NCBI RefSeq assembly: GCF_042678945.1
Contig: NZ_JBHTLM010000022.1
Location: 10,538-74,537 of the forward strand
Direction of reading: 5' to 3'
DNA from: Fontibacillus puldeungensis
Lineage (GTDB): Bacteria > Bacillota > Bacilli > Paenibacillales > Paenibacillaceae
Length of the DNA stretch: 64,000 nt
Part shown: one piece after another, positions 8,663 through 20,154 of the stretch
Layout: each line of letters begins with the position of its first letter
Numbering within the stretch: the first letter of the stretch is position 1
The notes under the pieces: generated by a model
What the model was told of the DNA's origin: nothing
The model's input: only the letters and a program-made list of their open reading frames with translations
Databases searched by the model: none
Translations under genes and position numbers: made by a program

Positions 8663-9195
8663 ACGGGTGCGATGATGTTGGCACCGGCGAAGTAGATCGC
8701 CGGCAGTTGCAAACAGCGGAGCATCCATCTGCTGCGTCTCCAGAGGAAGGCGGCGTTCCCGCCTTTCTCTGGTTCCCGGATGCTCCGTCGAAGCCTGCTC
8801 GGCTTCTGCCTCCGCTTGCGCTCGCCTATATTGGCGATGCCGTTTTTGAGGTCGCCGTCCGCCAGCATGTGATGGCCCGGCCTAACCTTAGGCCGCATCA
8901 CTTGCACGTACAGGCGACGAAATACGTCTCCGCCAAGGCGCAAGCGCAGCTGCTTTCATTGCTGGAGCCGCAGCTGACGGAGGAAGAGAAGGATGTAGTG
9001 CGGCGGGGTAGAAACGCCAAATCCGGTACGATTCCAAAGAACGCTGATGTCATGGAGTATCGGCATGCTACTGCATTTGAATGCCTTGTTGGTTACTTGT
9101 ATTATACCGGTGCTCACGAACGTCTCCGCTCTTTAATCGACGAAGGGTTTGAGGATTTGGAGAGCACCCGTCAGTCCTCAGAACCACAAAGATAA
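8647..9195 (+). CDS. mrnC: Mini-ribonuclease III, with N-terminal extension
   Basis: Matures 23S rRNA ends in Bacillales; it is an RNase III catalytic domain without the double-stranded RNA-binding domain. The core starts near residue 52 (RLLPPLALAYIGDAVFEVAV) with the catalytic Asp in YIGDAVFE, then the helix KYVSAKAQAQLL and the GTIPKNADVMEYRHATAFECL segment. The first 50 residues are a low-complexity extension that typical family members of about 140 residues lack. The start overlaps cysS by 16 bp; ATG 8659 (ATGA overlap with the cysS stop) is an alternative and would remove only four residues. Confidence 0.9.
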   Translation: MAAQMNGCDDVGTGEVDRRQLQTAEHPSAASPEEGGVPAFLWFPDAPSKPARLLPPLALAYIGDAVFEVAVRQHVMARPNLRPHHLHVQATKYVSAKAQAQLLSLLEPQLTEEEKDVVRRGRNAKSGTIPKNADVMEYRHATAFECLVGYLYYTGAHERLRSLIDEGFEDLESTRQSSEPQR

Positions 9196-9275
9196 GAAGT
9201 CAGGGATCAATTGATAAAGAAATATCAGGAAGCAGTTTACAATCATGTGGGGGATACCCCTGGGAGGAAAACTTA

Positions 9276-10028
9276 ATGGAAGACCAAGAATGGATCGCCG
9301 GTAAGCATTCGGTGCTTGAAGCGCTTAATGCCGGGCGAACGATTAATAAAATATGGGTGGCCGAAGGCGCCCAAAAGCACTTAACGCAGCCGATTTTGTC
9401 GGAGGCGAAAAACCATGGTATCGTTGTTCAATTTGTAGACAAGAGAAAACTTGACCAAATGGTTCCTGGCCTTCAGCACCAAGGCGTGGTGGCGCAAGCG
9501 GCACCTTACGCATATGCCGAGGTGGACGACCTGCTCGCGAAGGCGACGGAACAAGGAGAAGCGCCGTTTTTGCTCATATTGGACGAGATAGAGGATCCGC
9601 ACAACCTCGGTTCGATTTTACGTACAGCAGAATGCACAGGCGTGCATGGGGTGATCATTCCTAAGCGTCGTTCCGCTGCGGTTACCGCTACCGTATCCAA
9701 AACGTCAGCCGGGGCAGTGGAATACGTGCCTGTCGCTCGGGTAACTAATCTTGTGCAGACGATGGAGCAACTGAAGGAAGCAGGAGTATGGATCGTTGGA
9801 ACTGACGTCGCTGCCAAGGAAGAAATGTATAAAGGCGGCAATGTGCTAACCGGACCGGTGGCCATCGTTATAGGTAACGAAAACAAAGGGATGGGGCGCC
9901 TTGTCCGGGAGACCTGCGATGTACTTCTTAAACTGCCAATGAACGGCAAACTGAACTCCCTGAACGCCTCGGTTGCTGCAGGTGTTGTGATGTATGAAGT
10001 TCTTCGCCGACGCCGCGCTGAAGGATAG
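9276..10028 (+). CDS. rlmB: 23S rRNA (guanosine-2'-O-)-methyltransferase, TrmH/SpoU family
   Basis: SPOUT methyltransferase that methylates a 23S rRNA guanosine ribose using S-adenosylmethionine. An N-terminal substrate-binding domain (IAGKHSVLEALNAG near residue 8) precedes the catalytic knot with motif 1 (DPHNLGSILRTAECTG, about 106-121), motif 2 (IVIGNENKGM) and motif 3 (LPMNGKLNSLNASVAAGV). 250 residues, typical. GGGAGGAAAA precedes the ATG. In the same cluster as mrnC and rae1, all RNA-acting. Confidence 0.93.
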   Translation: MEDQEWIAGKHSVLEALNAGRTINKIWVAEGAQKHLTQPILSEAKNHGIVVQFVDKRKLDQMVPGLQHQGVVAQAAPYAYAEVDDLLAKATEQGEAPFLLILDEIEDPHNLGSILRTAECTGVHGVIIPKRRSAAVTATVSKTSAGAVEYVPVARVTNLVQTMEQLKEAGVWIVGTDVAAKEEMYKGGNVLTGPVAIVIGNENKGMGRLVRETCDVLLKLPMNGKLNSLNASVAAGVVMYEVLRRRRAEG

Positions 10029-10033
10029 CTATT

Positions 10034-10555
10034 ATGCGCGATATGCGCGATGTGTTGCTGGTTGACGGTTATAATATGATCGGCGGGTGGCCTGAGCTGG
10101 CGGAATTATCAAAGCGTGACCTGCAAGGTGCGCGTGACCGACTGCTTGAGAGGCTCGCCGATTATCAAGCTTTTTCCGGGAAAAAGCTAATCGTGGTATT
10201 TGATGCTTATCGTGTACCGGGGCTTGGCAAGTCTTTTGCCCAGAATAAAGTCGAGCTACACTTTACAAAAGAGAAGGAAACAGCTGATGAGTGCATCGAA
10301 CGACTGGTGGGCGAATTCAACCATCGGAGGCGACAAATTTATGTTGCTACCAGCGATATGGTGGAGCAGCATGTAATATTCGGGCAAGGCGCCTTGCGCA
10401 TTTCGGCAAGAGAATTATTAACCCAGGTAGAGCAAAGCGAAAAGGAAATTCAGCTTAAGATTGCGGAGCGCAGCGCAAAAGCGGGCCGCAATACGATCGA
10501 TGCCAAGCTGAGTCCGGAGGTACGCCAAATGTTTGAAAGATGGCGCAGGGAATGA
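10034..10555 (+). CDS. rae1: Ribosome-associated endoribonuclease Rae1 (NYN/PIN-like)
   Basis: Homologue of B. subtilis YacP/Rae1, which cuts mRNA in the ribosomal A site. The first strand VLLVDGYNMIGGWPEL (residues 7-22) holds the catalytic Asp; further acidic residues lie in VVFDAYRVPG and VATSDMVEQ, and the typical FGQGALRISARELL block follows. 173 residues, same length as the family. Starts 5 bp after rlmB, so probably cotranscribed. The ATG at 10043 would fit the B. subtilis N-terminus better; AAGGA upstream favours 10034. Confidence 0.9.
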   Translation: MRDMRDVLLVDGYNMIGGWPELAELSKRDLQGARDRLLERLADYQAFSGKKLIVVFDAYRVPGLGKSFAQNKVELHFTKEKETADECIERLVGEFNHRRRQIYVATSDMVEQHVIFGQGALRISARELLTQVEQSEKEIQLKIAERSAKAGRNTIDAKLSPEVRQMFERWRRE

Positions 10556-10629
10556 AAGGGTATTTTATAGTATCTCCTCCTAAATACTCTTGACAAAGTT
10601 CGACTTTACATCTTTTGGTACTTTTGCGG

Positions 10630-10659
10630 TTGACGCTAATATGGACCTTCATATATACT
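10630..10659 (+). promoter_or_regulatory. Sigma-A type promoter for sigH
   Basis: TTGACG and TATACT separated by 18 bp, 58 bp before the GTG start of sigH. Fits vegetative transcription of sigH. Confidence 0.6.
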
Positions 10660-10717
10660 GTTCGTATTACTTGAAAGAGTGACGGAGTACCGTGCGTTGC
10701 AGCCGGAGGGATTTGTG

Positions 10718-11368
10718 GTGAGTGTCAAACTCGAGTCATGGGTAAGGTTTGACTATGAGATCCAAAATGACGAAGACATTGTCGAGGCGGTCCGCGAAGG
10801 CGACAGCGACGCGCTGGAGTACTTGATTAACAAGTACCGCAGCTTTGTGCGCGCTAAGGCCAGATCCTATTTTTTGATCGGAGCTGACCGTGAAGATATT
10901 ATACAGGAAGGCATGATCGGGTTATATAAATCGATCCGGGACTTTCGAGGGGATAAGCTGTCTTCCTTCAAAGCTTTTGCCGAGCTTTGTATTACTAGGC
11001 AGATTATTACTGCCATTAAGACGGCGACACGGCAGAAGCATATTCCGTTAAATTCCTACGTTTCTTTGGACAAGCCGATCTACGACGAGGATTCCGACCG
11101 GACTTTGTTGGATGTCATTTGTGGCTCTCAGGTGAGCGATCCTGAAGAACTAATCATCAATCAGGAGGAATTTGTCGGTTTAGAGGACAAAATGTCTGAA
11201 ATCCTCAGTGATTTGGAACGTAAAGTTCTGATGCTATATCTGGACGGACGCTCCTATCAAGAGATTGCTGTAGATTTGAATCGTCATGTAAAATCGATTG
11301 ATAACGCACTTCAACGCGTGAAACGCAAACTCGAGCGTTATTTGGAAATACGCGACGGCAGCGTTTAG
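10718..11368 (+). CDS. sigH: RNA polymerase sigma factor SigH (stationary phase/sporulation)
   Basis: Sigma-70 family factor that starts the switch to sporulation and competence. Region 2 is plain (SDALEYLINKYRSFVRAKARS, then GADREDIIQEGMIGLYKSI) and region 4 holds the helix-turn-helix (LDGRSYQEIAVDLNRHVKSI, then DNALQRVKRKLERYL). 216 residues from the GTG at 10718, which follows GGAGGG by 7 bp; an upstream in-frame GTG at 10679 lacks a binding site. Position after rae1 is the same as in B. subtilis. A strong terminator follows. Confidence 0.95.
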   Translation: MSVKLESWVRFDYEIQNDEDIVEAVREGDSDALEYLINKYRSFVRAKARSYFLIGADREDIIQEGMIGLYKSIRDFRGDKLSSFKAFAELCITRQIITAIKTATRQKHIPLNSYVSLDKPIYDEDSDRTLLDVICGSQVSDPEELIINQEEFVGLEDKMSEILSDLERKVLMLYLDGRSYQEIAVDLNRHVKSIDNALQRVKRKLERYLEIRDGSV

Positions 11369-11419
11369 GTATTATTTTTCTCTTATACTATTTAGACATA
11401 CGTATGACACAAGCCAAAG

Positions 11420-11451
11420 AGGCGGACTGCTGCTAGCAGTCTGCCTTTTTT
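11420..11451 (+). terminator. Terminator after sigH
   Basis: AGGCGGACTGCTG and AGCAGTCTGCCT form a stem with one wobble pair, followed by six T. From here to 11685 I see no gene or recognisable element. Confidence 0.88.
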
Positions 11452-11685
11452 ACACATATGGAGGATGTAAAAGATTCCCGAATATACATCCATGCTTATA
11501 CTGCTGAACGTATGGATCACGGTGCACAAATTTGTGGTATGAGCAGTCACATGCAGATGTTTATGCTTCATTTTTGATAGATCGAGAGTAGTAATATATT
11601 TATAGAAAAACGTCCAAGCAGGGTTTATCTTCCAAAATACTGAGTTATACTAATAATAATTGAATAAGTTAGCTCTCTTGTTTCG

Positions 11686-11714
11686 TTGACACGGTTAGGG
11701 CCATGTGATAAAGT
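11686..11714 (+). promoter_or_regulatory. Sigma-A promoter for rpmG-secE-nusG
   Basis: TTGACA and TAAAGT with a 17-bp spacer, 85 bp before the rpmG start. It is the only good promoter in the 11452-11799 gap. Confidence 0.7.
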
Positions 11715-11799
11715 GTTTTAGGTAGGCCTAAATTTGTGCTTTCAATTTTAGGTCAATATAGAGACAGCTCATTTAGAATGTCTTCGGGAGGTGCACATC

Positions 11800-11949
11800 A
11801 TGCGGGTAATAATCACGTTGGCTTGTACGAATTGTAAACAAAGAAACTACACGACAACGAAAAACAAGCGTAACCACCCCGACCGCATGGAGATGAAGAA
11901 ATTTTGCAAGTTCTGTAACGAGCAAGTTCCTCATCGCGAAACCAGATAG
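11800..11949 (+). CDS. rpmG: 50S ribosomal protein L33, zinc-binding form
   Basis: A 49-residue protein. ATG follows GGGAGGTGCAC. It holds two CxxC pairs (CTNC at 9-12 and CKFC near 36-39), so it is the zinc-binding (C+) form. In B. subtilis an rpmG gene also precedes secE. Confidence 0.92.
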   Translation: MRVIITLACTNCKQRNYTTTKNKRNHPDRMEMKKFCKFCNEQVPHRETR

Positions 11950-11970
11950 TCTTTGGAGGTGTAATCGCGC

Positions 11971-12162
11971 ATGAAACGTAGTTTCAAGTCGATGTTTTCT
12001 TTTTTTTCCGAGAGCTGGGCTGAGCTTAAAAAGGTTCGCTGGCCTAATCGTAAAGAGCTGACTAATTACACGCTGATTGTGCTTGGTACAATTACTGTTG
12101 TCGCGATTTATTTTTGGGTTCTAGATATCGGCATCTCTGCTGCGGTCGAAGCGATAATTTAA
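11971..12162 (+). CDS. secE: Preprotein translocase subunit SecE
   Basis: 63 residues: an amphipathic helix with the conserved WAELKKVRWPNRKEL segment (about 16-30) and a single C-terminal membrane segment (about 34-56). This is the short Gram-positive SecE that clamps SecY (encoded at 47815). RBS GGAGGTG; 21 bp after rpmG and 23 bp before nusG. Confidence 0.95.
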   Translation: MKRSFKSMFSFFSESWAELKKVRWPNRKELTNYTLIVLGTITVVAIYFWVLDIGISAAVEAII

Positions 12163-12185
12163 GAAGGGTCCCTAGGTGGCTTGAT

Positions 12186-12719
12186 ATGGAAAAAAGATGG
12201 TATGTCGTTCATACCTATTCCGGGTATGAGAACAAAGTCAAAGCCAATTTAGAGAAGCGTGTCGAGTCTATGGGCATGGAAGACAAGATTTTCCGCGTTC
12301 TTGTTCCAATGGAAGAAGAAGTGGTAAACAAAGATGGCAAGAAGAAAACTGTCATGCGTAAAGTTTACCCGGGTTATGTCTTGGTGGAAATGATCCAAAC
12401 CGACGATTCTTGGTACGTTGTGCGCAACACGCCGGGAGTCACTGGATTTGTCGGCTCAACAGGCTCAGGTTCCAAGCCAACGCCACTACTTCCTGAAGAA
12501 GTAGAGCAGATTTTACAGCATATGGGCATGGAAGAACCGAAGCCGGTTATTGAGTTTGAACTCAAAGAATCCGTACGCATCAAGGTTGGTCCGTTTGCTA
12601 ATTTTGTTGGCTCGATCGAAGAGATTCTTGTCGACAAGAGCAAAGTCAAGGTTCACGTAAACATGTTTGGACGAGAAACCCCGCTTGAGCTTGATTATAC
12701 TCAGGTGGAAAAGATATAG
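12186..12719 (+). CDS. nusG: Transcription termination/antitermination factor NusG
   Basis: 177 residues. The NGN domain (RWYVVHTYSGYENKVKANL, then PGYVLVEM, and RNTPGVTGFVGS) contacts RNA polymerase, and the C-terminal KOW domain (VKVGPFANFVGSIEEI, about 125-140) binds partners such as S10. The ATG at 12186 is chosen because everything upstream overlaps secE in another frame; AGGTGG lies 6 bp before. Confidence 0.96.
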   Translation: MEKRWYVVHTYSGYENKVKANLEKRVESMGMEDKIFRVLVPMEEEVVNKDGKKKTVMRKVYPGYVLVEMIQTDDSWYVVRNTPGVTGFVGSTGSGSKPTPLLPEEVEQILQHMGMEEPKPVIEFELKESVRIKVGPFANFVGSIEEILVDKSKVKVHVNMFGRETPLELDYTQVEKI

Positions 12720-12737
12720 GTTTCTTAGGGTTTCAAA

Positions 12738-12765
12738 GTGGGAGGAACTAGTTTCCGTCTACCAC
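12738..12765 (+). promoter_or_regulatory. Putative ribosomal protein L1 binding site, copy 1 (rplK leader)
   Basis: GTGGGAGGAACT, then AGTTTCCGTCTACCAC: outer GTGG/CCAC and inner GGAAACT-like pairing flank an internal loop. This matches the L1-stalk base of 23S rRNA (GGUGGGAGG ... CC ... UACCACC), the known model for L1 feedback on L11-L1 mRNA. It lies 24 nt before rplK. Confidence 0.7.
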
Positions 12766-12789
12766 AATTAGGGCAAGGAGGTGTTTTAC

Positions 12790-13215
12790 ATGGCGAAAAA
12801 AGTTATCAAAGTGGTAAAACTGCAAATTCCTGCGGGTAAGGCGAACCCTGCACCTCCGGTAGGTCCGGCGCTGGGTCAAGCAGGTGTCAACATCATGGCA
12901 TTCTGTAAGGAATTTAACGCACGTACCGCCGATCAAGCAGGTTTGATCATTCCGGTAGAAATCTCGGTGTTTGAAGACCGTTCCTTTACTTTCATCACCA
13001 AAACTCCACCGGCAGCCGTTCTGCTTCGTGTTGCAGCGAAGATCGAGAAAGGTTCCGGCGAACCGAACAAGAAAAAAGTGGCTACCGTGAAACGCGACGT
13101 TGTTCGTCAAATCGCGGAGCAAAAAATGCCTGACTTGAACGCAGCTTCCGTTGAGGCAGCTATGCGTATGGTTGAAGGTACTGCTCGTAGTATGGGCATC
13201 ACCATCCAAGACTAA
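12790..13215 (+). CDS. rplK: 50S ribosomal protein L11
   Basis: 141 residues, usual length. Near the N-terminus KLQIPAGKANPAPPVGPALG is the conserved L11 opening, and the C-terminal rRNA-binding part ends in TARSMGI. Forms the GTPase-associated centre with L10/L12. ATG 12790 is preceded by AAGGAGGTG. Likely cotranscribed with rplA and repressed by excess L1. Confidence 0.96.
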   Translation: MAKKVIKVVKLQIPAGKANPAPPVGPALGQAGVNIMAFCKEFNARTADQAGLIIPVEISVFEDRSFTFITKTPPAAVLLRVAAKIEKGSGEPNKKKVATVKRDVVRQIAEQKMPDLNAASVEAAMRMVEGTARSMGITIQD

Positions 13216-13325
13216 TTCTTGGATAATTGGATGGAATGTTAGGATTGCGAAATAGCAATAATGTACATTTTCATCCCCCGGATGGTTTTAAAAATATGCG
13301 ATGCACATTTTAAAATCCATCCTAA

Positions 13326-13351
13326 GTGGGAGGAATTTCCGCTAATACCAC
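13326..13351 (+). promoter_or_regulatory. Putative ribosomal protein L1 binding site, copy 2 (rplA leader)
   Basis: GTGGGAGGAATTTCCGCTAA then TACCAC: the same design as the site before rplK, and closer still to 23S rRNA (CC, four bases, AUACCAC). It lies 17 nt before rplA, between rplK and rplA. Confidence 0.68.
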
Positions 13352-13367
13352 AAAGGAGGACGAATTC

Positions 13368-14060
13368 ATGGCTAAACACGGTAAGAAATACCTTGAAGCT
13401 GCTAAGCTGATCGACAGCGAAGCAACATATGAGTCTGCAGAAGCCGTTGAACTGGTGAAAAAGGCTTCGACTGCGAAGTTTGACGAAACCGTTGAAGTAG
13501 CAGTTCGTTTGGGCGTTGACCCTCGTAAACAAGACCAAGCCGTTCGTGGTGTAGTTGTCCTGCCTCATGGCACGGGTAAAACACAACGCGTTTTGGTATT
13601 TGCCAAAGGCGAGAAAGCAAAAGAAGCGGAAGCTGCTGGAGCGGACTTTGTTGGCGATCAAGACATGATCAACAAAATCCAACAAGGCTGGTTCGAGTTC
13701 GATGTCTGCGTAGCAACACCTGACATGATGAGCGAAGTTGGTAAATTGGGTCGCTTGCTCGGTGGTAAAGGCCTCATGCCTAACCCTAAAGCAGGTACGG
13801 TTACGTTTGACGTAACGAAAGCCGTTCAAGAAATCAAAGCAGGTAAAATTGAGTATCGTCTGGATAAAGCAGGTCAAATCCATGCGCCGATCGGTAAAGT
13901 GTCGTTTACTGCCGATCAATTGAACGAGAACTTGAAATCTCTCATAGACGCATTGAACCGTGCTAAACCGGCAGCAGCCAAAGGCGTTTACTTGAAAAAT
14001 ATCGCGATTTCTTCGACCATGGGCCCAAGTGTTCGCGTGAATACAGCTGTTTACAGATAA
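13368..14060 (+). CDS. rplA: 50S ribosomal protein L1
   Basis: 230 residues. Binds the L1 stalk of 23S rRNA and, in the family, the mRNA of its own operon. The family signature appears around residues 120-145 (GKLGRLLGGKGLMPNPKAGT). ATG 13368 follows CAAAGGAGGACG. A repeated L1-site-like stem precedes it. Confidence 0.96.
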   Translation: MAKHGKKYLEAAKLIDSEATYESAEAVELVKKASTAKFDETVEVAVRLGVDPRKQDQAVRGVVVLPHGTGKTQRVLVFAKGEKAKEAEAAGADFVGDQDMINKIQQGWFEFDVCVATPDMMSEVGKLGRLLGGKGLMPNPKAGTVTFDVTKAVQEIKAGKIEYRLDKAGQIHAPIGKVSFTADQLNENLKSLIDALNRAKPAAAKGVYLKNIAISSTMGPSVRVNTAVYR

Positions 14061-14087
14061 TACCACTCGCATTCAGCGGGTTTGGGA

Positions 14088-14116
14088 TTGACTTAGGTTG
14101 GTACCCTTGGTATACT
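14088..14116 (+). promoter_or_regulatory. Sigma-A promoter for rplJ-rplL
   Basis: TTGACT and TATACT with a 17-bp spacer, just upstream of the L10 leader. Confidence 0.7.
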
Positions 14117-14123
14117 GAGATGG

Positions 14124-14283
14124 TTGTGTGATCGAGACTTAAATGTGAATATGCTTACCGTAGACAGTAGGTGCCACTGAGGCTTAATTTCCTACCGAGG
14201 TGTTGTGATAGAACGTCAGAATGCTGCAAATTTTTGCTGCACATGATTTTATCAAGCCTTCGTGATTCTACGGAGGCTTTTTT
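14124..14283 (+). promoter_or_regulatory. L10 leader (autoregulatory RNA) ending in a terminator
   Basis: Conserved L10-leader blocks are present: ACCGTAGACAGTAGGTGC, then GAGGCTTAATTTCCTACCGA and GGTGT. It closes with the stem AAGCCT / AGGCTT and six T (14254-14283). In the known family (Rfam L10_leader) the L10-L12 complex binds this RNA and adjusts expression of rplJ-rplL. Confidence 0.87.
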
Positions 14284-14325
14284 CAATGGTTAAAGGCTCA
14301 GGTAATCTAATAGGAGGTGTACAGT

Positions 14326-14835
14326 GTGGCAAACGCAAAAGTAATTCAAGCAAAACAGGAAGCCGTTGACGCTGTAACGTCGAAATTGCGCGAAAGCGCG
14401 ACGACTGTTGTTGCAGACTACCGCGGACTTAATGTTGCTCAAGTTACAGAACTCCGCAAACAGCTTCGTGAAGCTGGCGTGGAATTCCAAGTGCTTAAGA
14501 ATACACTCGTTCGCCGGGCAACAGCCGCTGCAGAACTTACTGAACTGGACGAAGTGCTGACTGGCCCTACGGCCATCGCATTCAGTGCAGAAGATGCAGT
14601 AGCTCCGGCAAAAATTTTGAGCGATTTCGCGAAAAAGAACGACGCGCTCAAAGTGAAAGGTGGCGTGGTTGAAGGCCGTGTAGTTGGCGTCGACCAAATC
14701 AAAGCGCTGGCGGATCTACCGTCCCGCGAAGGTCTCCTTTCCATGCTCCTCAGCGTGCTGCAAGCTCCGATGCGCAACTTCGCGCTCGCAGTCAAAGCCG
14801 TTGCCGAGAAAGAAGAAGGCGGCGCAAGCGCCTAA
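14326..14835 (+). CDS. rplJ: 50S ribosomal protein L10
   Basis: 169 residues; anchors L7/L12 dimers to the ribosome. The N-terminal ATTVVADYRGLNVAQVTELR segment (about 25-44) is characteristic. GTG 14326 is chosen because AGGAGGTG lies 7 bp upstream and gives the standard MANAKVIQ start; the GTG at 14317 lies within that site. Confidence 0.95.
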   Translation: MANAKVIQAKQEAVDAVTSKLRESATTVVADYRGLNVAQVTELRKQLREAGVEFQVLKNTLVRRATAAAELTELDEVLTGPTAIAFSAEDAVAPAKILSDFAKKNDALKVKGGVVEGRVVGVDQIKALADLPSREGLLSMLLSVLQAPMRNFALAVKAVAEKEEGGASA

Positions 14836-14902
14836 GCTTTTGTTGAAACAGGCAATCTGATTGATTAAAAAAACTAAACTATTATATAATGGAGGTTCAA
14901 CC

Positions 14903-15268
14903 ATGAGTAAAGAAACGATCTTGGAAGAAATCAAAGGTATGACCGTTCTTGAACTGAACGATCTTGTTAAAGCAATCGAAGAAGAATTCGGCGTAACTGC
15001 AGCTGCTCCAGTAGTAGTAGCAGGTGGCGGCGCAGGCGCTGCTGAAGCTGCTGAACAAACTGAGTTCGACGTAATCTTGACTAGCGCTGGTGCTTCCAAA
15101 ATCAACGTTATCAAAGTAGTTCGTGAAATCACTGGCCTTGGCTTGAAAGAAGCAAAAGACCTGGTTGACAACGCACCAAAACCACTGAAAGAAAAAGTGG
15201 GCAAAGAAGAAGCAGAAGCTGTAAAAGCAAAATTGGAAGAAGCAGGCGCATCTGTAGAAGTGAAGTAA
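14903..15268 (+). CDS. rplL: 50S ribosomal protein L7/L12
   Basis: 121 residues: N-terminal dimerisation helix, an Ala/Gly/Val-rich hinge (about 35-52) and the C-terminal factor-binding domain with GLGLKEAKDLVDNAPKPLKE. Codon use is strongly biased, as expected for the only multi-copy ribosomal protein. RBS GGAGG; 67 bp after rplJ. Confidence 0.96.
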   Translation: MSKETILEEIKGMTVLELNDLVKAIEEEFGVTAAAPVVVAGGGAGAAEAAEQTEFDVILTSAGASKINVIKVVREITGLGLKEAKDLVDNAPKPLKEKVGKEEAEAVKAKLEEAGASVEVK

Positions 15269-15288
15269 TTTCACGTTTCCATATCAGC

Positions 15289-15323
15289 GAACCCCTTGAA
15301 CTTGTTTCAAGGGGTTTGTTTTT
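15289..15323 (+). terminator. Terminator after rplL
   Basis: AACCCCTTGAA and TTCAAGGGGTT form an 11-bp stem followed by TGTTTTTA. Probably partial, limiting read-through to rpoB. 15324-15606 holds no gene; a weak TACAAT at 15543-15548 may serve the next gene. Confidence 0.85.
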
Positions 15324-15606
15324 AGATTGAAGAAAAACTACCACTAATTGCGGTCGGTCTCCTTAGAAAGTACATCGACAGACGTTTTTCTTACTGCTGA
15401 AGCTTTTGGGCCTGGTGGTCGGTTGTTCCGGTTTCTATAAAACTAGTAGAAGCTGGCGCAAATGATCCCCAGTCCCAAAAAAACGTATGTCAGGCAGCTC
15501 CGTTGCATTTGCAGCAAGTGTTCATTTTAGAAAGGTTTGGGCTACAATATGAGTATGTGGTATGAGAAGTTCCTATCTATGGAGACAGAACGGAGGTAGC
15601 CTACAG

Positions 15607-16206
15607 ATGTCAGACCATTACTATACTAGCAAGCCGACGGTGGCACATGACCGTAAGGTATGGGACACCACGCTTCGGGGACAAGTCCTCCGATTTGTGA
15701 GCGACGCAGGGGTGTTCGCTAAAGGGGGCTTGGATTTTGGAAGCCGGACCTTGATTGAAGCTATGGTCATTCCAGAGGGAGCTAAGGTTCTCGATGTCGG
15801 CTGCGGATATGGACCGATCGGTCTCATGGCAGCCAAACTGGCAAACCGTGGCCATGTTACGATGATTGATGTGAACAGCCGTGCCGCCCAATTGGCCAAA
15901 GAAAACGCAGTGTTGAACAAAATTAACAATGTGACCATTTTGGAAAGCGACCTTTTTGCTGCGCTAAATAATGAGAAGTTTGATATCGTGTTGACCAATC
16001 CGCCGATCCGAGCGGGAAAAAGTACAGTGCATGCCATTTTTGAAGGAGCTTATGAACGCCTTGTGTCTGGTGGATCTCTCTGGGTCGTCATTCAAAAAAA
16101 GCAGGGAGCACCTTCGGCTAAGGAGAAGTTGGAATCTTTATTTGGAACGGTAGAAGAGGTAACCAAAGAAAAAGGGTATCGGATTTTTAAAGCGGTGAAG
16201 GATTGA
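15607..16206 (+). CDS. Class I SAM-dependent methyltransferase, RsmC-like (YbxB family)
   Basis: 199 residues with a Rossmann methyltransferase fold: motif I VLDVGCGYGPIG (about 63-74) and the NPPI catalytic-type motif IVLTNPPIRAGK (about 130-141), which is typical of base-N methylating enzymes such as RsmC. In B. subtilis the homologue ybxB sits at the same place between rplL and rpoB. The rRNA target is inferred from the family. ATG 15607 follows GGAGGTAGCC. Confidence 0.88.
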   Translation: MSDHYYTSKPTVAHDRKVWDTTLRGQVLRFVSDAGVFAKGGLDFGSRTLIEAMVIPEGAKVLDVGCGYGPIGLMAAKLANRGHVTMIDVNSRAAQLAKENAVLNKINNVTILESDLFAALNNEKFDIVLTNPPIRAGKSTVHAIFEGAYERLVSGGSLWVVIQKKQGAPSAKEKLESLFGTVEEVTKEKGYRIFKAVKD

Positions 16207-16234
16207 ATAAGAGGATTAGTCGCAACAAATATAG

Positions 16235-16263
16235 TTGACTTCAAATTACCATTGTGTTATTAT
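16235..16263 (+). promoter_or_regulatory. Putative promoter and 300-nt leader of rpoB
   Basis: TTGACT and TATTAT with a 17-bp spacer, about 300 bp before rpoB. A TATAAT at 16361-16366 without a good -35 is a second candidate. The remaining leader to 16563 holds a T-rich, imperfect hairpin near 16432-16470 and no gene. Confidence 0.5.
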
Positions 16264-16563
16264 TATAAAATGTCAGCATTAGGATGCCCTCTGTGGCTTT
16301 ACTTAACTGAAATGTCAAGATATTTTACGGAAACTATGCATAAATCCGTATTGGTTTACGTATAATACGCACATTTTGGGTAAATCTACTGAATACGGGG
16401 TATCAGGTCAGAAAAGACACAGATAATGATGCTCTTTTTTCGAAAGCATTCGATAAGGGCTTTTCTTTATTTGTGGATGAATCCGTATGGTCCTATTATA
16501 AGGGTACAAACACGGGTTCGCAATGAATTTTTAAAGTGAGTAGACATGAGGGGTGAGTTTAAG

Positions 16564-20109
<3,546 letters not shown>

Positions 20110-20154
20110 AGCGTAGATAGTCAATATCAGGACTTGGTTAAGGAGGGATGCTCC

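Noticed and set aside
7568..8728. 386-codon minus-strand frame inside cysS
   Set aside because: Shadow of cysS.
16432..16470. Hairpin with T-runs in the rpoB leader as an attenuator
   Set aside because: The arms pair poorly (GCTCTTTTTT against GGGCTTTTCT are not complementary), so a terminator cannot be supported.
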